From Deltaproteobacteria bacterium (lineage in GTDB: Bacteria; Myxococcota_A; UBA9160; JAJDAL01): 64,000 nucleotides of DNA. The translations under genes and the position numbers were made by a program. Under the pieces are notes generated by a model that worked only from the letters and a program-made list of their open reading frames with translations, searched no databases and was not told the DNA's origin. The stretch is from the NCBI GenBank assembly GCA_029261875.1, contig JAJDAL010000006.1, positions 246,765-310,764 on the forward strand, given 5' to 3'. Below, piece by piece: positions 44,761 to 54,171 of the stretch (position 1 is its first letter; every line of letters begins with the position of its first letter).

Positions 44761-45708
44761 TTGCGCCAAAGACGGTTCTACATCGCCCTGTTCGCGCTCG
44801 TCCTCTCCTGCGCGTCTTCCCAAGAACCGGACCCCCGCTATCAACCGGCCCAGAACGTCCTCGAGGTCGTCGCCGTATTGCGACGCCACATTCCCGACGA
44901 CACGTACCGGTTTGCGCCGGCCCGGGACTTCGCGGGTCGCAACGTGTACCGCGCCACCCTCGCCCGTCTCGAAAATTTCGAGCAGATCCACAGCGAGTCC
45001 CTGCGGGCTGGACACATGAACGACGTGCTGGCTTTCTCCAAGGGGCGCGCCCTGGAACGCATTCGGGCCTTCGACCTCGCGGCGTCGAGTTATCGGCAGG
45101 TCGGCGAGCGGGATGCGGCGCTCCACGCGGACGCCGATTCGAGCGCGCGCATTTGCGAAACCCTATTCGAGGTTTCGTCCCTTGGACGGCGCAAGCGCGG
45201 CACACCCGGTTTCGCGCTGGGGAAGATTCGATCCGAGGAAATCCTCACCACCTACGAACGGCAGAATGCGTTGCTCGAAAACCTCGCGCAGCGAACTCTG
45301 GACAACCACTACGCCGCCGTCGTGCACGAGGAGTTGGAGTTTGCGGACATCGAACGCGCTCACTACTTCGTCGCCACCCGCTACCTCCGTCCCGACGGCG
45401 ACGTCCAGGCCCTCGCCGAATTGCAACGCGTGGCCGTGCGCCACCGCGAAAGCAAACTCGCCAATCAACATCTCCTGGCGCTCGCAAACCTCTACGCGGA
45501 ACTCGCCGACGAATACGTGCGTGCGAACCCGCCGCAAACCCTGCAATTCGACCCTCCGACGTTCGAAGAACTCGCCGAAGCCGCCATGCGTCTCTACGAA
45601 GCCGTGGCGAACCAAGATGGAACCCCGGAGAAGCTCGAAGCCGGCCGGCGGTTGGAAGCTTTTCTCGCCTTTGCCCTGAGGGTCGACGGTGATCGATTCA
45701 CCCCGTAG
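44761..45708 (+). CDS. Helical lipoprotein, unknown function
   Basis: This 315-residue protein starts with TTG and has a signal peptide ending in the lipobox VLSC. The mature part is almost wholly alpha-helical and charged, with TPR-like spacing (SSYRQVGERDAALHADA and LALANLYAELADEYVR). It is not recognised as a known family. Its last 20 bases overlap the start of the next lipoprotein gene, so both are probably cotranslated and form a membrane-anchored pair. Confidence 0.65.
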   Translation: MRQRRFYIALFALVLSCASSQEPDPRYQPAQNVLEVVAVLRRHIPDDTYRFAPARDFAGRNVYRATLARLENFEQIHSESLRAGHMNDVLAFSKGRALERIRAFDLAASSYRQVGERDAALHADADSSARICETLFEVSSLGRRKRGTPGFALGKIRSEEILTTYERQNALLENLAQRTLDNHYAAVVHEELEFADIERAHYFVATRYLRPDGDVQALAELQRVAVRHRESKLANQHLLALANLYAELADEYVRANPPQTLQFDPPTFEELAEAAMRLYEAVANQDGTPEKLEAGRRLEAFLAFALRVDGDRFTP

Positions 45709-47968
45709 GCCGCGCAGGCCGGCGCTCGTGTTGATTCTCATGGGCGTCGCCCTATGGGCGGTCGGCTGTCGCAGTGCAGGGGCTCCGCCATTCCAACCCC
45801 TCGAGCCCCTGTCGACCCGGGCAGCCATTCCCCCCGATCGCGCGGATCACCTGGCGCGCGATCTCGCGACCGCCGCCCTGACGGGGGACGAATCGGCGCA
45901 TGTGCGGATCGAACGCGAACTCGAAGCCCTCGAACAAGAGCGACGCCGAGCCGACGAAGCACCGACGGGGCTTCTCCCGTACGCGGCCGCCCTCGAGAAC
46001 GCGACACTTCCCAGCACGATCGAGTATCGGCGCGCCAGCCGCGCGCTCCTCGCGCGCGATGATCTGCCCCCGGATCTCCGCGGGCGTTTGGAGATCGAAG
46101 TCGAAGACGATCCCCTCAAGTTGGCGAACCGCCGCATCAAGGATTCGCGGGTGCAATCCATGGGGCGGATCTTCAATGCCGTCGCGGAACCCGTTGGGCG
46201 CTCGATCATGACGAGCGCCCTGGCGCCCTATCGATTGGCCCGCTCCCTGGTCAGCTTGGCGCTTTCCCAGCACGAGCTCGACGAACTGTCGCTGCAGGAG
46301 CGCCAGGCCTTGGTGCATTGGAAGCGATACATCGAACTTCATCCGGAATCTCCCGATGCGGCGGACCTCGTACGACGTGTGGAACACACCCAATCGCGCT
46401 GGAACCAAACCCGCCGCGATCAAACCCTGCGTTCCGCGAAGAGCGCACTCGAGCGGGGCAGTTCGCGCCGCGCCCTCCTGCTATCGGACCGCGCGTTGCG
46501 CTACTCCCCCGAAGACCTGGAGGCGACGCGGATCCGCGAAGAGGCCAGGAAGCAGGTCGAAAAATGGCGCGCCGATCGTGCGCGCAGCCTCGCTCCGCCG
46601 GACCCGGGCTCGGATATCGCCCCGGAAGCCGCGCGCCCGCTCACGCTCTCCCTTCTCGCGGAACCGGAGCTCATCGCGGGAAACGCGAATCGGCTGAGCG
46701 CGGAATCCCCCGGCTTCGAGGACGAAGCCGCCTTCGCTCTGGCGATCCGGGAAAGAGAGAACGGCTTCGAAACCGTGAGCTGGGACGACCTCGAGAAATT
46801 GGCGAAGGAGGATCCAGCCTCGTCCAACATGGCGCGCCACGCTGCGGCATTAGCCCACAACCCCGAACAGAATCCCGGAGCCGCCTTCGCCGCCGCGCGG
46901 AGCCTGGGACGCAGACAGCGCACCGCATGGATCTTTCTCGGCGCCCTCTCGAACGACGACTCCATGCGCGGCGTCTCACTGCCCCTGCGTTTTGCCGCGA
47001 AGATGCCCTGGGTAATCGACGCCATTACCGGCCTTCCGAATCGCCTGATTCGCTTTCCCTGGATCAAGACCTGGCCGGCGGATTTCAGCGCGGCGATTTT
47101 CGCGCGACGCTACCTCGAACAGAACCCGGCGGGTGTGCGGGCCAGCAAAATCGGTAGCTGGCTGGTGGCCTTCGAACGCAGGCGCGGGAATGCAGTGGGT
47201 GCCCTCGCCGTTGCGACGGGCCAGCCCTGGGCCGGGAACCTCGCGAAGTTGCGCCAGGAAGCTGCGGAGCAGGCCCTCGAAAGCGCGAAGGGGGCGCGCC
47301 GGGCCGATCTGCGCATTGCGCTTCTGCGCGGCGTCGCGCGCGAATACCCCGGCACCCCGGCCGGCCACTCCGCGGGCGAACTCGTCCAGAAGGAATCCAG
47401 ACAACTCACACCCCAGCGCATTCGCCTGTCGCGCGGATTCCTGCTCGAGAACCCGACCCTCGTGGGTGTCGACGGCTTGGATCTCAAACCCGAGCTGCTC
47501 GACGATGAACCCGGCAACGGCGAACTCCACGCCGAAGGCATCACGTTCGTGGGCGGGCGCTATCTCGAGTTCGCCTTCGAAGCCCCGGACGGCGATGACG
47601 ACGAACCGGTGCGCGTGCAGCGGGAGATTTCCGAGGAGCGCCTGGCCCGGTTGGTGGCCCTGGTCGACGAAACCTCCCTCGCCAATGCCCTTGCGGACCC
47701 GGATGCCTTCGCGGCCCTCGACTCCGACCGCGAGCACTACTTCGAGCGCGCGCGACTCGGGATCGCCGACGACGTCGACCGGCGCAGTACGGCGCGCTCG
47801 GAGTTCGCCTACGAGGGAATGCGAGAACGCTACGGGCTGGTGCGCGCTCGCGAATCCATTCTCCCGGTGGAACTCGTCATCCAGGGTTCCCTCACGGACG
47901 CTTCGCTCGGGGCCTTTCCGCGGATCCGCATGCCCAAGAAGACACCTGACGCGTTCCTCTACAAATAA
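45689..47968 (+). CDS. Large helical lipoprotein, unknown function
   Basis: This 759-residue protein starts with GTG and has the lipobox AVGC at about residue 27. Most of the mature part is helical and Arg/Glu-rich, with TPR-like stretches (KRYIELHPESPDAADLVRRV, about 213-232). The C-terminal third (after about 570) is more beta-like and acidic (PELLDDEPGNGELHAEGI). No enzymatic motif or family was recognised. It overlaps the preceding lipoprotein gene by 20 bases and converges on glcF with a 10-base overlap. A scaffold at the outer membrane is a guess. Confidence 0.62.
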   Translation: MIDSPRRPRRPALVLILMGVALWAVGCRSAGAPPFQPLEPLSTRAAIPPDRADHLARDLATAALTGDESAHVRIERELEALEQERRRADEAPTGLLPYAAALENATLPSTIEYRRASRALLARDDLPPDLRGRLEIEVEDDPLKLANRRIKDSRVQSMGRIFNAVAEPVGRSIMTSALAPYRLARSLVSLALSQHELDELSLQERQALVHWKRYIELHPESPDAADLVRRVEHTQSRWNQTRRDQTLRSAKSALERGSSRRALLLSDRALRYSPEDLEATRIREEARKQVEKWRADRARSLAPPDPGSDIAPEAARPLTLSLLAEPELIAGNANRLSAESPGFEDEAAFALAIRERENGFETVSWDDLEKLAKEDPASSNMARHAAALAHNPEQNPGAAFAAARSLGRRQRTAWIFLGALSNDDSMRGVSLPLRFAAKMPWVIDAITGLPNRLIRFPWIKTWPADFSAAIFARRYLEQNPAGVRASKIGSWLVAFERRRGNAVGALAVATGQPWAGNLAKLRQEAAEQALESAKGARRADLRIALLRGVAREYPGTPAGHSAGELVQKESRQLTPQRIRLSRGFLLENPTLVGVDGLDLKPELLDDEPGNGELHAEGITFVGGRYLEFAFEAPDGDDDEPVRVQREISEERLARLVALVDETSLANALADPDAFAALDSDREHYFERARLGIADDVDRRSTARSEFAYEGMRERYGLVRARESILPVELVIQGSLTDASLGAFPRIRMPKKTPDAFLYK

Positions 47969-49200
47969 GCGGCGTCGAGCAGCTCCACGGGGTGGAGCAC
48001 CTTTGCCCGCAGTCCGCGTTCCGCCGCTCCAGCGCGCAGCTGCATGAGGCAGCCCGGATTCCCGGTCGCGATCGCATCGGGATCTGCAGCCGCAAGCGAG
48101 TCGAGCTTGCGACTCCGTACCGCGTTCGCCATGGCGGGTTGCGTGAGGTTGTAGGTACCCGCCGCCCCGCAACAACTCCCGGGATCGTCGTGGGACACGA
48201 GTTCCAAACCGGGGATTTGCGCGAGCAACCGGCGCGGTGCATCGGCGACTCCCTGGCCGTGAACCAGGTGGCAGGGATCGTCGTAGCAAACCCGCAAGGC
48301 AGATCGACCGCGGGGCGGACGCAGTCCCTGTTCGTCGAGGAACTGGCACACGTCGCGCACGAGCTGGGCGAACTTTTGACCCCGGCCCGGGCGCCATCCA
48401 TCGGCTTCGAGCATCGCCGCACCGCAACCCGCCGAGTTCACCACGATCGCGTCGACGTCCAAGGAATCGAAACAGCGTAGGTTTGCATCCAAGAGTTCCC
48501 GGGCAAACTCCGCATCACCGGAATGGGCATGAAGCGCACCGCAACATCCCTGCGTGCGGGGAATCAGAACTTCGAAGCCGTTCTTCGACAACAAGCGCGC
48601 CGTCGCCGCGTTCACGGCGCCGAACAGTTCGGGCATCACACAACCGGTGAACAGGGCAACGCGACCGCGTTGGGTTCCTTCCGCAGCGATGCGTTCGGGC
48701 AGGGGTTGACGCAGCGCTCGCTCCGGCACCGCGGGGAGCAGCGCATGGGCTTCCCGCATGCGGGCCGGCAACAGACCCAGAAACAGCCGGTCGAGACCCA
48801 GTTGCTGCACGGCACGCAACACGGTCATCAAGAACGAGAGTCGTTTGGGATGAGGCACGACCTGGCGCAGGGCGAAGCGTTCTACGCGCCGCACGAGGTT
48901 CGGTCGAACGGTTTGCGACGCCACCGCCCGGGCGTCTTCCAGGATCGAGCCGAATTGCACCCCCGACGGACACGCGGTCTCACAGGCGCGACACCCCAGA
49001 CACAGGAAGAGTTCGTCGTTCACGGTCTCCGCCAGCGGAATGCGTCCCTCCGCCACACCGCGCACCAGATAGATGCGCCCGCGCGGCGACGAAGTCTCGC
49101 GTCCGGTTTCGCGATAGGTCGGGCAGGCGGGAAGACACAGCCCACAGTGGACGCAATCCAGGGACTTCTCGTAGGCGGCATCGAGTGTGCTTCGGCTCAT
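47959..49200 (-). CDS. glcF: Glycolate oxidase iron-sulfur subunit GlcF
   Basis: This 413-residue subunit carries electrons from glycolate oxidation. It has two [4Fe-4S] ferredoxin motifs, CVHCGLCLPACP and CLGCRACETACP, and two CCG-type domains (TQGCCGALHAHSG and PGSCCGAAGTYNL) plus the CYDDPCHLVHGQG motif. ATG at 49200 overlaps the glcE stop (ATGA). With GlcD and GlcE it forms the membrane-associated glycolate dehydrogenase that makes glyoxylate. No malate synthase gene adjoins. Confidence 0.92.
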   Translation of the reverse strand: MSRSTLDAAYEKSLDCVHCGLCLPACPTYRETGRETSSPRGRIYLVRGVAEGRIPLAETVNDELFLCLGCRACETACPSGVQFGSILEDARAVASQTVRPNLVRRVERFALRQVVPHPKRLSFLMTVLRAVQQLGLDRLFLGLLPARMREAHALLPAVPERALRQPLPERIAAEGTQRGRVALFTGCVMPELFGAVNAATARLLSKNGFEVLIPRTQGCCGALHAHSGDAEFARELLDANLRCFDSLDVDAIVVNSAGCGAAMLEADGWRPGRGQKFAQLVRDVCQFLDEQGLRPPRGRSALRVCYDDPCHLVHGQGVADAPRRLLAQIPGLELVSHDDPGSCCGAAGTYNLTQPAMANAVRSRKLDSLAAADPDAIATGNPGCLMQLRAGAAERGLRAKVLHPVELLDAAYL

Positions 49201-50438
49201 CACAGGCACCCGGCGGAACGGCCCGGACTCAGCACGCCCTTGGGATCGAAGCGTTGCTTGATCGCTCTCGAGAGAGCTTCCGTCTCGGACGCCGCACCAA
49301 AAACGTTTCGCTGGTTCTTGACCGCCGGCGGAACGCTTTCCCAGAAATAACTACCGTGTCCCGCAGCCGTCACGGCCGCAACCTCCTCGAAGAGCGCATC
49401 GATCCCGCTCGGATCCGTTTCGAAGGCCACCGAGATCACTCCGCGTGCCGGGTACGAAACCAACCTCCGCGACGCGGGTAGCAGGCGCTCGAGGGACGCG
49501 GGCAAGCTCGTCGGTTGCAGCAGAAGTAAAACGCGCAGACACTCCGCCGCGGTTTCACCGCCTTGGATCTCCCTCACGCGATCGAAGTCTTCCAGCGTGG
49601 CATCGCGTGCACCGAACTCTGCGCGAAGAAACGCTTGTTCCGAACTCACCCAATCTTCGTCGCCGGACGAGAGAACGGCGACGACGCTGTCCGCGTCTTC
49701 CGCCACGGTCGCAGCCGCCGCGCCAGCGAGTTGGGCCACTGCGTGGTCGCCGGGTCGGCGTGACAGCGCGAGCGCACAATGCGCCGCATCCCGAATTCCC
49801 GCGAAGTCCATCACGCAAACCGCTTCGCATTCCGGTTTGGGAAACAGGCGCAGCCAAGCGCCGGCAATGACGCCCACGGTCCCCAACGATCCCACGTAGA
49901 GCTTCGACAGGTCGTAGCCGGTGACGTTCTTGACGACGCGCCCGCCGCAACGCGTTTGCTCCCCCGAGGCCAGGACGACGTCGAGACCCAAGACCCGGTC
50001 ACGCGGCAAACCGTAGATCTCCGCTCTCGGCCCGAACGCTGCCGAAGCCAACGCACCCCCCACCGTCGAATCCGACCCGGGCGGATCCAAGGGCAACGTC
50101 CACCCTTCCTCGCCAAGCGTTTCCCGAAGCGCGGCGAGTCGGGTTCCCGCCCGCACGCACACGACGCCTTCCTCCAGATCGAGTTCTTCGACACCGACCA
50201 TGCGTTCGGTCGAGATCACGACGTCGGCGCGCGTCAGCGGGTTCCCCCAACCCATTCGGGAACCGCCGCCGCGCACCAAAGCCGCGCCGTCGGTTTCGTG
50301 CAGCGCGCCCAAGGTTTCCCCGAGCGCAGCAGCGTTCTCCGGTCGAACCATCGATTCGACGGAAATTCCGTCGAGCGCGAAGCGCGTCGGTTCCAGCCGA
50401 TCCCCGAGCCGCGCGCGCAAGACACCCGTTTCACTCAT
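49200..50438 (-). CDS. glcE: Glycolate oxidase FAD-binding subunit GlcE
   Basis: This 412-residue subunit has a PCMH-type FAD domain: RGGGSRMGWGNP, PPGSDSTVGGALASAAFGP and VTGYDLSKLYVGSLGTVGVI. It is shorter than GlcD, as usual for GlcE. Its ATG overlaps the glcD stop and its stop overlaps the glcF start, both as ATGA, so the three genes are translationally coupled. It is required for glycolate dehydrogenase activity, though its flavin may be structural in some members. Confidence 0.9.
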   Translation of the reverse strand: MSETGVLRARLGDRLEPTRFALDGISVESMVRPENAAALGETLGALHETDGAALVRGGGSRMGWGNPLTRADVVISTERMVGVEELDLEEGVVCVRAGTRLAALRETLGEEGWTLPLDPPGSDSTVGGALASAAFGPRAEIYGLPRDRVLGLDVVLASGEQTRCGGRVVKNVTGYDLSKLYVGSLGTVGVIAGAWLRLFPKPECEAVCVMDFAGIRDAAHCALALSRRPGDHAVAQLAGAAAATVAEDADSVVAVLSSGDEDWVSSEQAFLRAEFGARDATLEDFDRVREIQGGETAAECLRVLLLLQPTSLPASLERLLPASRRLVSYPARGVISVAFETDPSGIDALFEEVAAVTAAGHGSYFWESVPPAVKNQRNVFGAASETEALSRAIKQRFDPKGVLSPGRSAGCL

Positions 50439-51880
50439 GCGTCGAAGGGAACCCGGTCGTAACCCCGAGCTTTGGGATTCGCCTCGGCGCAAAACCGCGG
50501 CGTCGGAAGAATCTTGCCCGGGTTGCAGGCGCCGTCGGGGTTGAAGGCGTCCCGCAGCCAGTGCATGGGTGTCAGGTCGACGTCGCGGAACACGAGCCCC
50601 ATGAAGTCTCGCTTCTCGGTCCCGATGCCGTGCTCGCCGGTGATGACACCGCCCGCGTCGACACACAGGCGCAAGATCTCTTCGCCCGCGGCGAGGACGC
50701 GTCGCATCTCGTCCGGGTCCCGGCGGTCGAAACAGATGTTCGGGTGCAAGTTGCCGTCGCCGGCGTGAAAGACGTTTGCCAGCTTGAGCCGATGCCGGTC
50801 TCCGATCTCGCAGATTTTCTCGAGCACTTCCGGGAGGCGCGTGCGCGGAACCACGGCGTCGTGGACGTAGAGGTCCGGCGCCAAGCGCCCCATGGCGCCG
50901 AAGGCACCCTTGCGCGCTTTCCAGAACGCCTGGCGCTCGGTGTCGTCGCGCGCCACATCGATGCGGGTGGCGCCCGCCTCCCGGGCCAGGCGCTCGACGA
51001 CCTCCACTTGCCGCGGCAACACGGCGGCGGGCCCGTCGAGTTCCGTCAGCAGGACCGCCCCGGCGTCGCGCGGCAAGCCCGCGGCGTAGACGCTCGCCTC
51101 CACGGCATCGATGGTGCGCTTGTCCAGGATTTCGAGGGCCGCCGGGACGAGCCCCGAACGAATCACCGCTCCGACGGCGCGACAAGCCGTCACCACATCC
51201 GGAAAAATCGCGAGCAACGTCTCGACGCCCTGGGGTTTCTGGGTGAGCTGGACCGTCGCTTCGGTCACGACGCCCAACGTTCCCTCGCTCCCCACCACCG
51301 CACCTACCAGGTCGTACCCCATGGGTCGCCCGGCCGGCGTTCCGAGCCTTGCAACCTGCCCATCGGGCAGAACCAATTCCAACGCGAGAATGTGATTCGT
51401 GGTGGTTCCGTACTTCAGGGTGTGGGGCCCGCCGGAATTCTCCGCGATGTTTCCACCGATCGTGCACGCCAGTTGGCTCGAAGGATCCGGCGCGTAGAAG
51501 AGGCCGAGATCCACCACCGCTTTCGAGAGATCCGCGTTCACGACACCGGGCTGAACCACCGCAGTCCGGTTCTCCGCATCGACCGCGAGAATGCGATTCA
51601 TGCGCGAGCACTCGATCACGACCCCGCCCTCGGGTGCCAACGCACCACCCGAAAGTCCAGTCCCCGCACCCCGCGGCGTAAACGCCACCCCCGCTTCGCG
51701 ACAAGCGCGAATCACCGCGCTCACCTCTTGCGTACTACGCGGAAACACCACCGCCATGGCAGCACTCGTGTGAAGCGTCAGCGCATCGCATTCGTACGCA
51801 AACAACTCCTCCACCCGAGACAACACGCCCCCCTCTCCCAAAAGAGAGACAAGCCGCCGAACCAAACCCCCCGTTTCCAT
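50435..51880 (-). CDS. glcD: Glycolate oxidase catalytic subunit GlcD
   Basis: This 481-residue flavoprotein oxidises glycolate (or D-lactate-like 2-hydroxy acids). FAD-domain motifs are TPRGAGTGLSGGALAP, GGNIAENSGGPHTLKYG and VGSEGTLGVVTEATV. The catalytic C-terminal part includes HAGDGNLHPN and GEHGIGTEK, which contribute substrate and metal ligands. It leads the glcDEF operon. D-lactate dehydrogenase of the same family is the alternative, but the linked glcE and glcF favour glycolate. Confidence 0.92.
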   Translation of the reverse strand: METGGLVRRLVSLLGEGGVLSRVEELFAYECDALTLHTSAAMAVVFPRSTQEVSAVIRACREAGVAFTPRGAGTGLSGGALAPEGGVVIECSRMNRILAVDAENRTAVVQPGVVNADLSKAVVDLGLFYAPDPSSQLACTIGGNIAENSGGPHTLKYGTTTNHILALELVLPDGQVARLGTPAGRPMGYDLVGAVVGSEGTLGVVTEATVQLTQKPQGVETLLAIFPDVVTACRAVGAVIRSGLVPAALEILDKRTIDAVEASVYAAGLPRDAGAVLLTELDGPAAVLPRQVEVVERLAREAGATRIDVARDDTERQAFWKARKGAFGAMGRLAPDLYVHDAVVPRTRLPEVLEKICEIGDRHRLKLANVFHAGDGNLHPNICFDRRDPDEMRRVLAAGEEILRLCVDAGGVITGEHGIGTEKRDFMGLVFRDVDLTPMHWLRDAFNPDGACNPGKILPTPRFCAEANPKARGYDRVPFDA

Positions 51881-51970
51881 CCCAACACACTAGCAACCCC
51901 ACCCCCCACCAGATCGCCACACCCGACCCGCTTCCCAGCAGATTCAAACCAACCGAATCAAGAATAGACA

Positions 51971-52090
51971 GGCTTCGCCGGCCGTTAACCCGAAAGGCAA
52001 GCCCGAAGGGCGCGCAGCGAAGCACATGGCCCTAGCCATGTGCCAGAGCGAAGACGGGCAGGCCGGCTTCGCCGGCCGTTAACCCGAAAG
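51971..52090. repeat. Direct-repeat/hairpin element D
   Basis: A 26-base unit containing GGCCGTTAACCCGAAAG occurs at 51971-51996 and again at 52065-52090, 94 bases apart. Between them lies a perfect 9-bp hairpin GCACATGGC-CCTA-GCCATGTGC (52022-52043) flanked by AGCGAAG copies. At 52061-52077 a GC hairpin with a TTC loop lies before the second copy. The AGCGAAG and CATGGCT motifs recall elements A-C. It separates glcD from the TPR-zincin gene and may double as a terminator. Confidence 0.65.
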
Positions 52091-52091
52091 C

Positions 52092-53129
52092 TCATGCAAG
52101 TCCGAGGCGCTCGAGATCTTCTTCGTCGAGGCCCAGGTAATGGCCGATCTCGTGCTTGACCGTGACCTGGATCTGTTCGATCAGATCCGAACGATCGCGG
52201 CAAACCTTTTCCAGGTTCTTCTTGAACAAGATCACGCGATCCATGTCTTCGGTCGGTTCCGTCACTCCCGCTTCGGTACGCGGGATGCCGATGAAGATTC
52301 CCAGAATCTGCGGGGAAACATTCTCTCCGCGAATCAAATCCTCCGCGGGAAAGTCCTCGATCAACAGCGGAACGTTTTCGACGTACTCGCGAATCGAGCG
52401 CGGCAGATTCTCGAGCGCCTCCGCGGCGGATCGTTCGAACGTCTCCATATCGACTTCCGTCGGCTGGGGATAATTCTCCGGCTCCAGAGCATCCGCCGTC
52501 GCGAACGCCCCGGCCGCGGCATCCGACTCTCCGAGTCGCTCGGCCACCAGGGCGAAGTGATAGATCGCGTGGGCGGATTCCGGATCCAGCGCCATGGAGC
52601 GTTCGAGCTGGGACCGCGCCTCTTCGAAGCGCCCGAGTTCGAACAAGAGCTGCCCCTCGAAGGCCCGGTACACGCCCTGCTCACCGCCGGCCTTGAGTGC
52701 GCGCCGAACCAGGAACAACGCGCCTTCGAGATCGTCGACGTAGAAGAGCGACTTGGATTTGAGGTAGTAGAGCTCCGCCTCGACTCCGCGGTCGAGGCGC
52801 GGCAGATCTTCGCTGCCGGCGAGCAGCCGATCGCAATGCTCCATCGCCTGTTCGTAGTCGTTGAAGCCCTCGATCAGGAGTTCGGCGCGATTGAGGTGAG
52901 CGGTGATGAACTTGGGATCCGCCGCGATGGCGCGGTCGAATTCGTAGAGAGCTTCCTCGACCTTGCCCGCCTCCCAGAGAATTTCACCGCGGCCGTTGTG
53001 GGCCTCGGCGCCACCCGGGTGGGCCTTCAACGCTTCGTCGAGCCAAGCCAGCGCCTCCTCGGTGCGGCCACCGTGCGAGGCATCCATCGCCTGATCGAGG
53101 CAATCCCAGTATCTGTCCTTATCTCTCAT
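52092..53129 (-). CDS. TPR protein with a C-terminal zincin-like domain
   Basis: This 345-residue protein has about six TPR units (from about 10 to 215) and a C-terminal metallopeptidase-like domain with HEIGHYLGL, an HExxH zinc motif. RVILFKKNLEKVCRDR before it matches the small zincin family (MNBP/DUF1025-like). The third metal ligand would be a downstream Asp or Glu in DEEDLERLG. It is probably a peptidase recruited by TPR contacts. ATG at 53129 is chosen for its AAGGGATCG site; GTG at 53141 is the alternative. Confidence 0.78.
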   Translation of the reverse strand: MRDKDRYWDCLDQAMDASHGGRTEEALAWLDEALKAHPGGAEAHNGRGEILWEAGKVEEALYEFDRAIAADPKFITAHLNRAELLIEGFNDYEQAMEHCDRLLAGSEDLPRLDRGVEAELYYLKSKSLFYVDDLEGALFLVRRALKAGGEQGVYRAFEGQLLFELGRFEEARSQLERSMALDPESAHAIYHFALVAERLGESDAAAGAFATADALEPENYPQPTEVDMETFERSAAEALENLPRSIREYVENVPLLIEDFPAEDLIRGENVSPQILGIFIGIPRTEAGVTEPTEDMDRVILFKKNLEKVCRDRSDLIEQIQVTVKHEIGHYLGLDEEDLERLGLA

Positions 53130-53371
53130 CGATCCCTTCACACCTGGAAGGCACTACCGGTAGGCAGCCGGGGGAGCCGGCCGGGACCAGAGGGAGCATA
53201 GCAGACCCCCCTTTCCTTATCGGCTGGACGCCGCCGTCGGAACGACCTCTTAACTATTTGATTTTAAAAGGAAAAAAGATTCGACCTCGGAAGACGTGAG
53301 ACCGCTTTTCAGCCAGAGGCAAACCGTGTCGCAAGCGCTCTGAAACGCTTCGATTCTCGGATCCAGGCGGC
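53130..53371. other. Gene-free stretch with an AT-rich patch
   Basis: No gene is seen in these 242 bases. An AT-rich patch lies at 53251-53280, containing TTTTAAAAG on the plus strand and TTAAAAT on the minus strand. That could be a -10 element for the TPR-zincin gene. A hairpin with arms AAGCG/CGCTT is at 53334-53351, after the zinc-ribbon gene, but without a convincing T-run. Confidence 0.35.
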
Positions 53372-54094
53372 CTAGACCTCATCCTTCAGCCAACGGTCGG
53401 CAATCAAGAGCCGCTGGCAGGACTGGCAGGCGACGACGGACAACCCCTCGAGCATCTGGTTGTAGAGCTGGGGCGGGATCCCGACGCGGCAACCGGTACA
53501 GAGTTCGCCCGTAAGAACGACGATGGCCGGACGCCGCCGCAAGGAAATTTTTTCGTAGCGGGCCAGCAACCCGCTCTCGACCTTGGACGCCACCTCATCG
53601 CGCGAGCCGCGCAGGGCCGAGATCTCCTTCTCGAGCGTCTGCCGCCGCTCTTCCCGCTCGCGACCTTCCCCGTCCAGGCGGTCCGTGGTCTCCGCGATCT
53701 CCGCATCGACCTGGGCTTTGCGTTGGCGGGCGGCGTCGATGGTCTCCATGGATTCGAGCACCGCGGTTTCCTGCTCGGAGATGGAGTTCTTGGCCGCTTC
53801 GATCTCCGAAAGCAGCGCCCGGTAGGCGTCGTTGCTCTTCACCTGGCCCTGCTGGCCTTCGAGGCGCTGCAGGAGCGCTTCCGCGTCTCGGACCGCCGAT
53901 TCGGCGTTGCGTCGGGCGAGTTCCTCGGCCTCCAAGGCGAGTTTGGCCGCTTCGCCTTGGGCGAGGACGGCTTCGCGCACTTGCTCCGCTGCGGCGGCCA
54001 GACCGGGCTGGGCCTCGAACTCTTCGGTCCGGGCAATCAGATCGTCGTCGAGCTTCTGGAGGTCGAGTAGGTATTGAATGCTTTCGCGCACCAC
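53372..54094 (-). CDS. Coiled-coil protein with C4 zinc ribbon
   Basis: This 240-residue protein has a long Glu/Ala/Arg coiled coil (about 5-180) and a C-terminal CTGCRVGIP ... CQSCQRLL C4 zinc ribbon. The family (CT398/HP0958-like, sometimes called FlgZ or YbgI-linked) binds nucleic acids or flagellar proteins in other bacteria; here no flagellar gene adjoins. The start is one of two consecutive GTG codons, 54094 being slightly better placed after AAGG. The upstream 77 bases are non-coding. Confidence 0.78.
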   Translation of the reverse strand: MVRESIQYLLDLQKLDDDLIARTEEFEAQPGLAAAAEQVREAVLAQGEAAKLALEAEELARRNAESAVRDAEALLQRLEGQQGQVKSNDAYRALLSEIEAAKNSISEQETAVLESMETIDAARQRKAQVDAEIAETTDRLDGEGREREERRQTLEKEISALRGSRDEVASKVESGLLARYEKISLRRRPAIVVLTGELCTGCRVGIPPQLYNQMLEGLSVVACQSCQRLLIADRWLKDEV

Positions 54095-54171
54095 GCCTTC
54101 TCTATGCCGCCCGGCCCTCGGCGTCAAGCATTGAACGGCGGGGAGTCCACCGGACTCCCCGCCAGGTCCCC

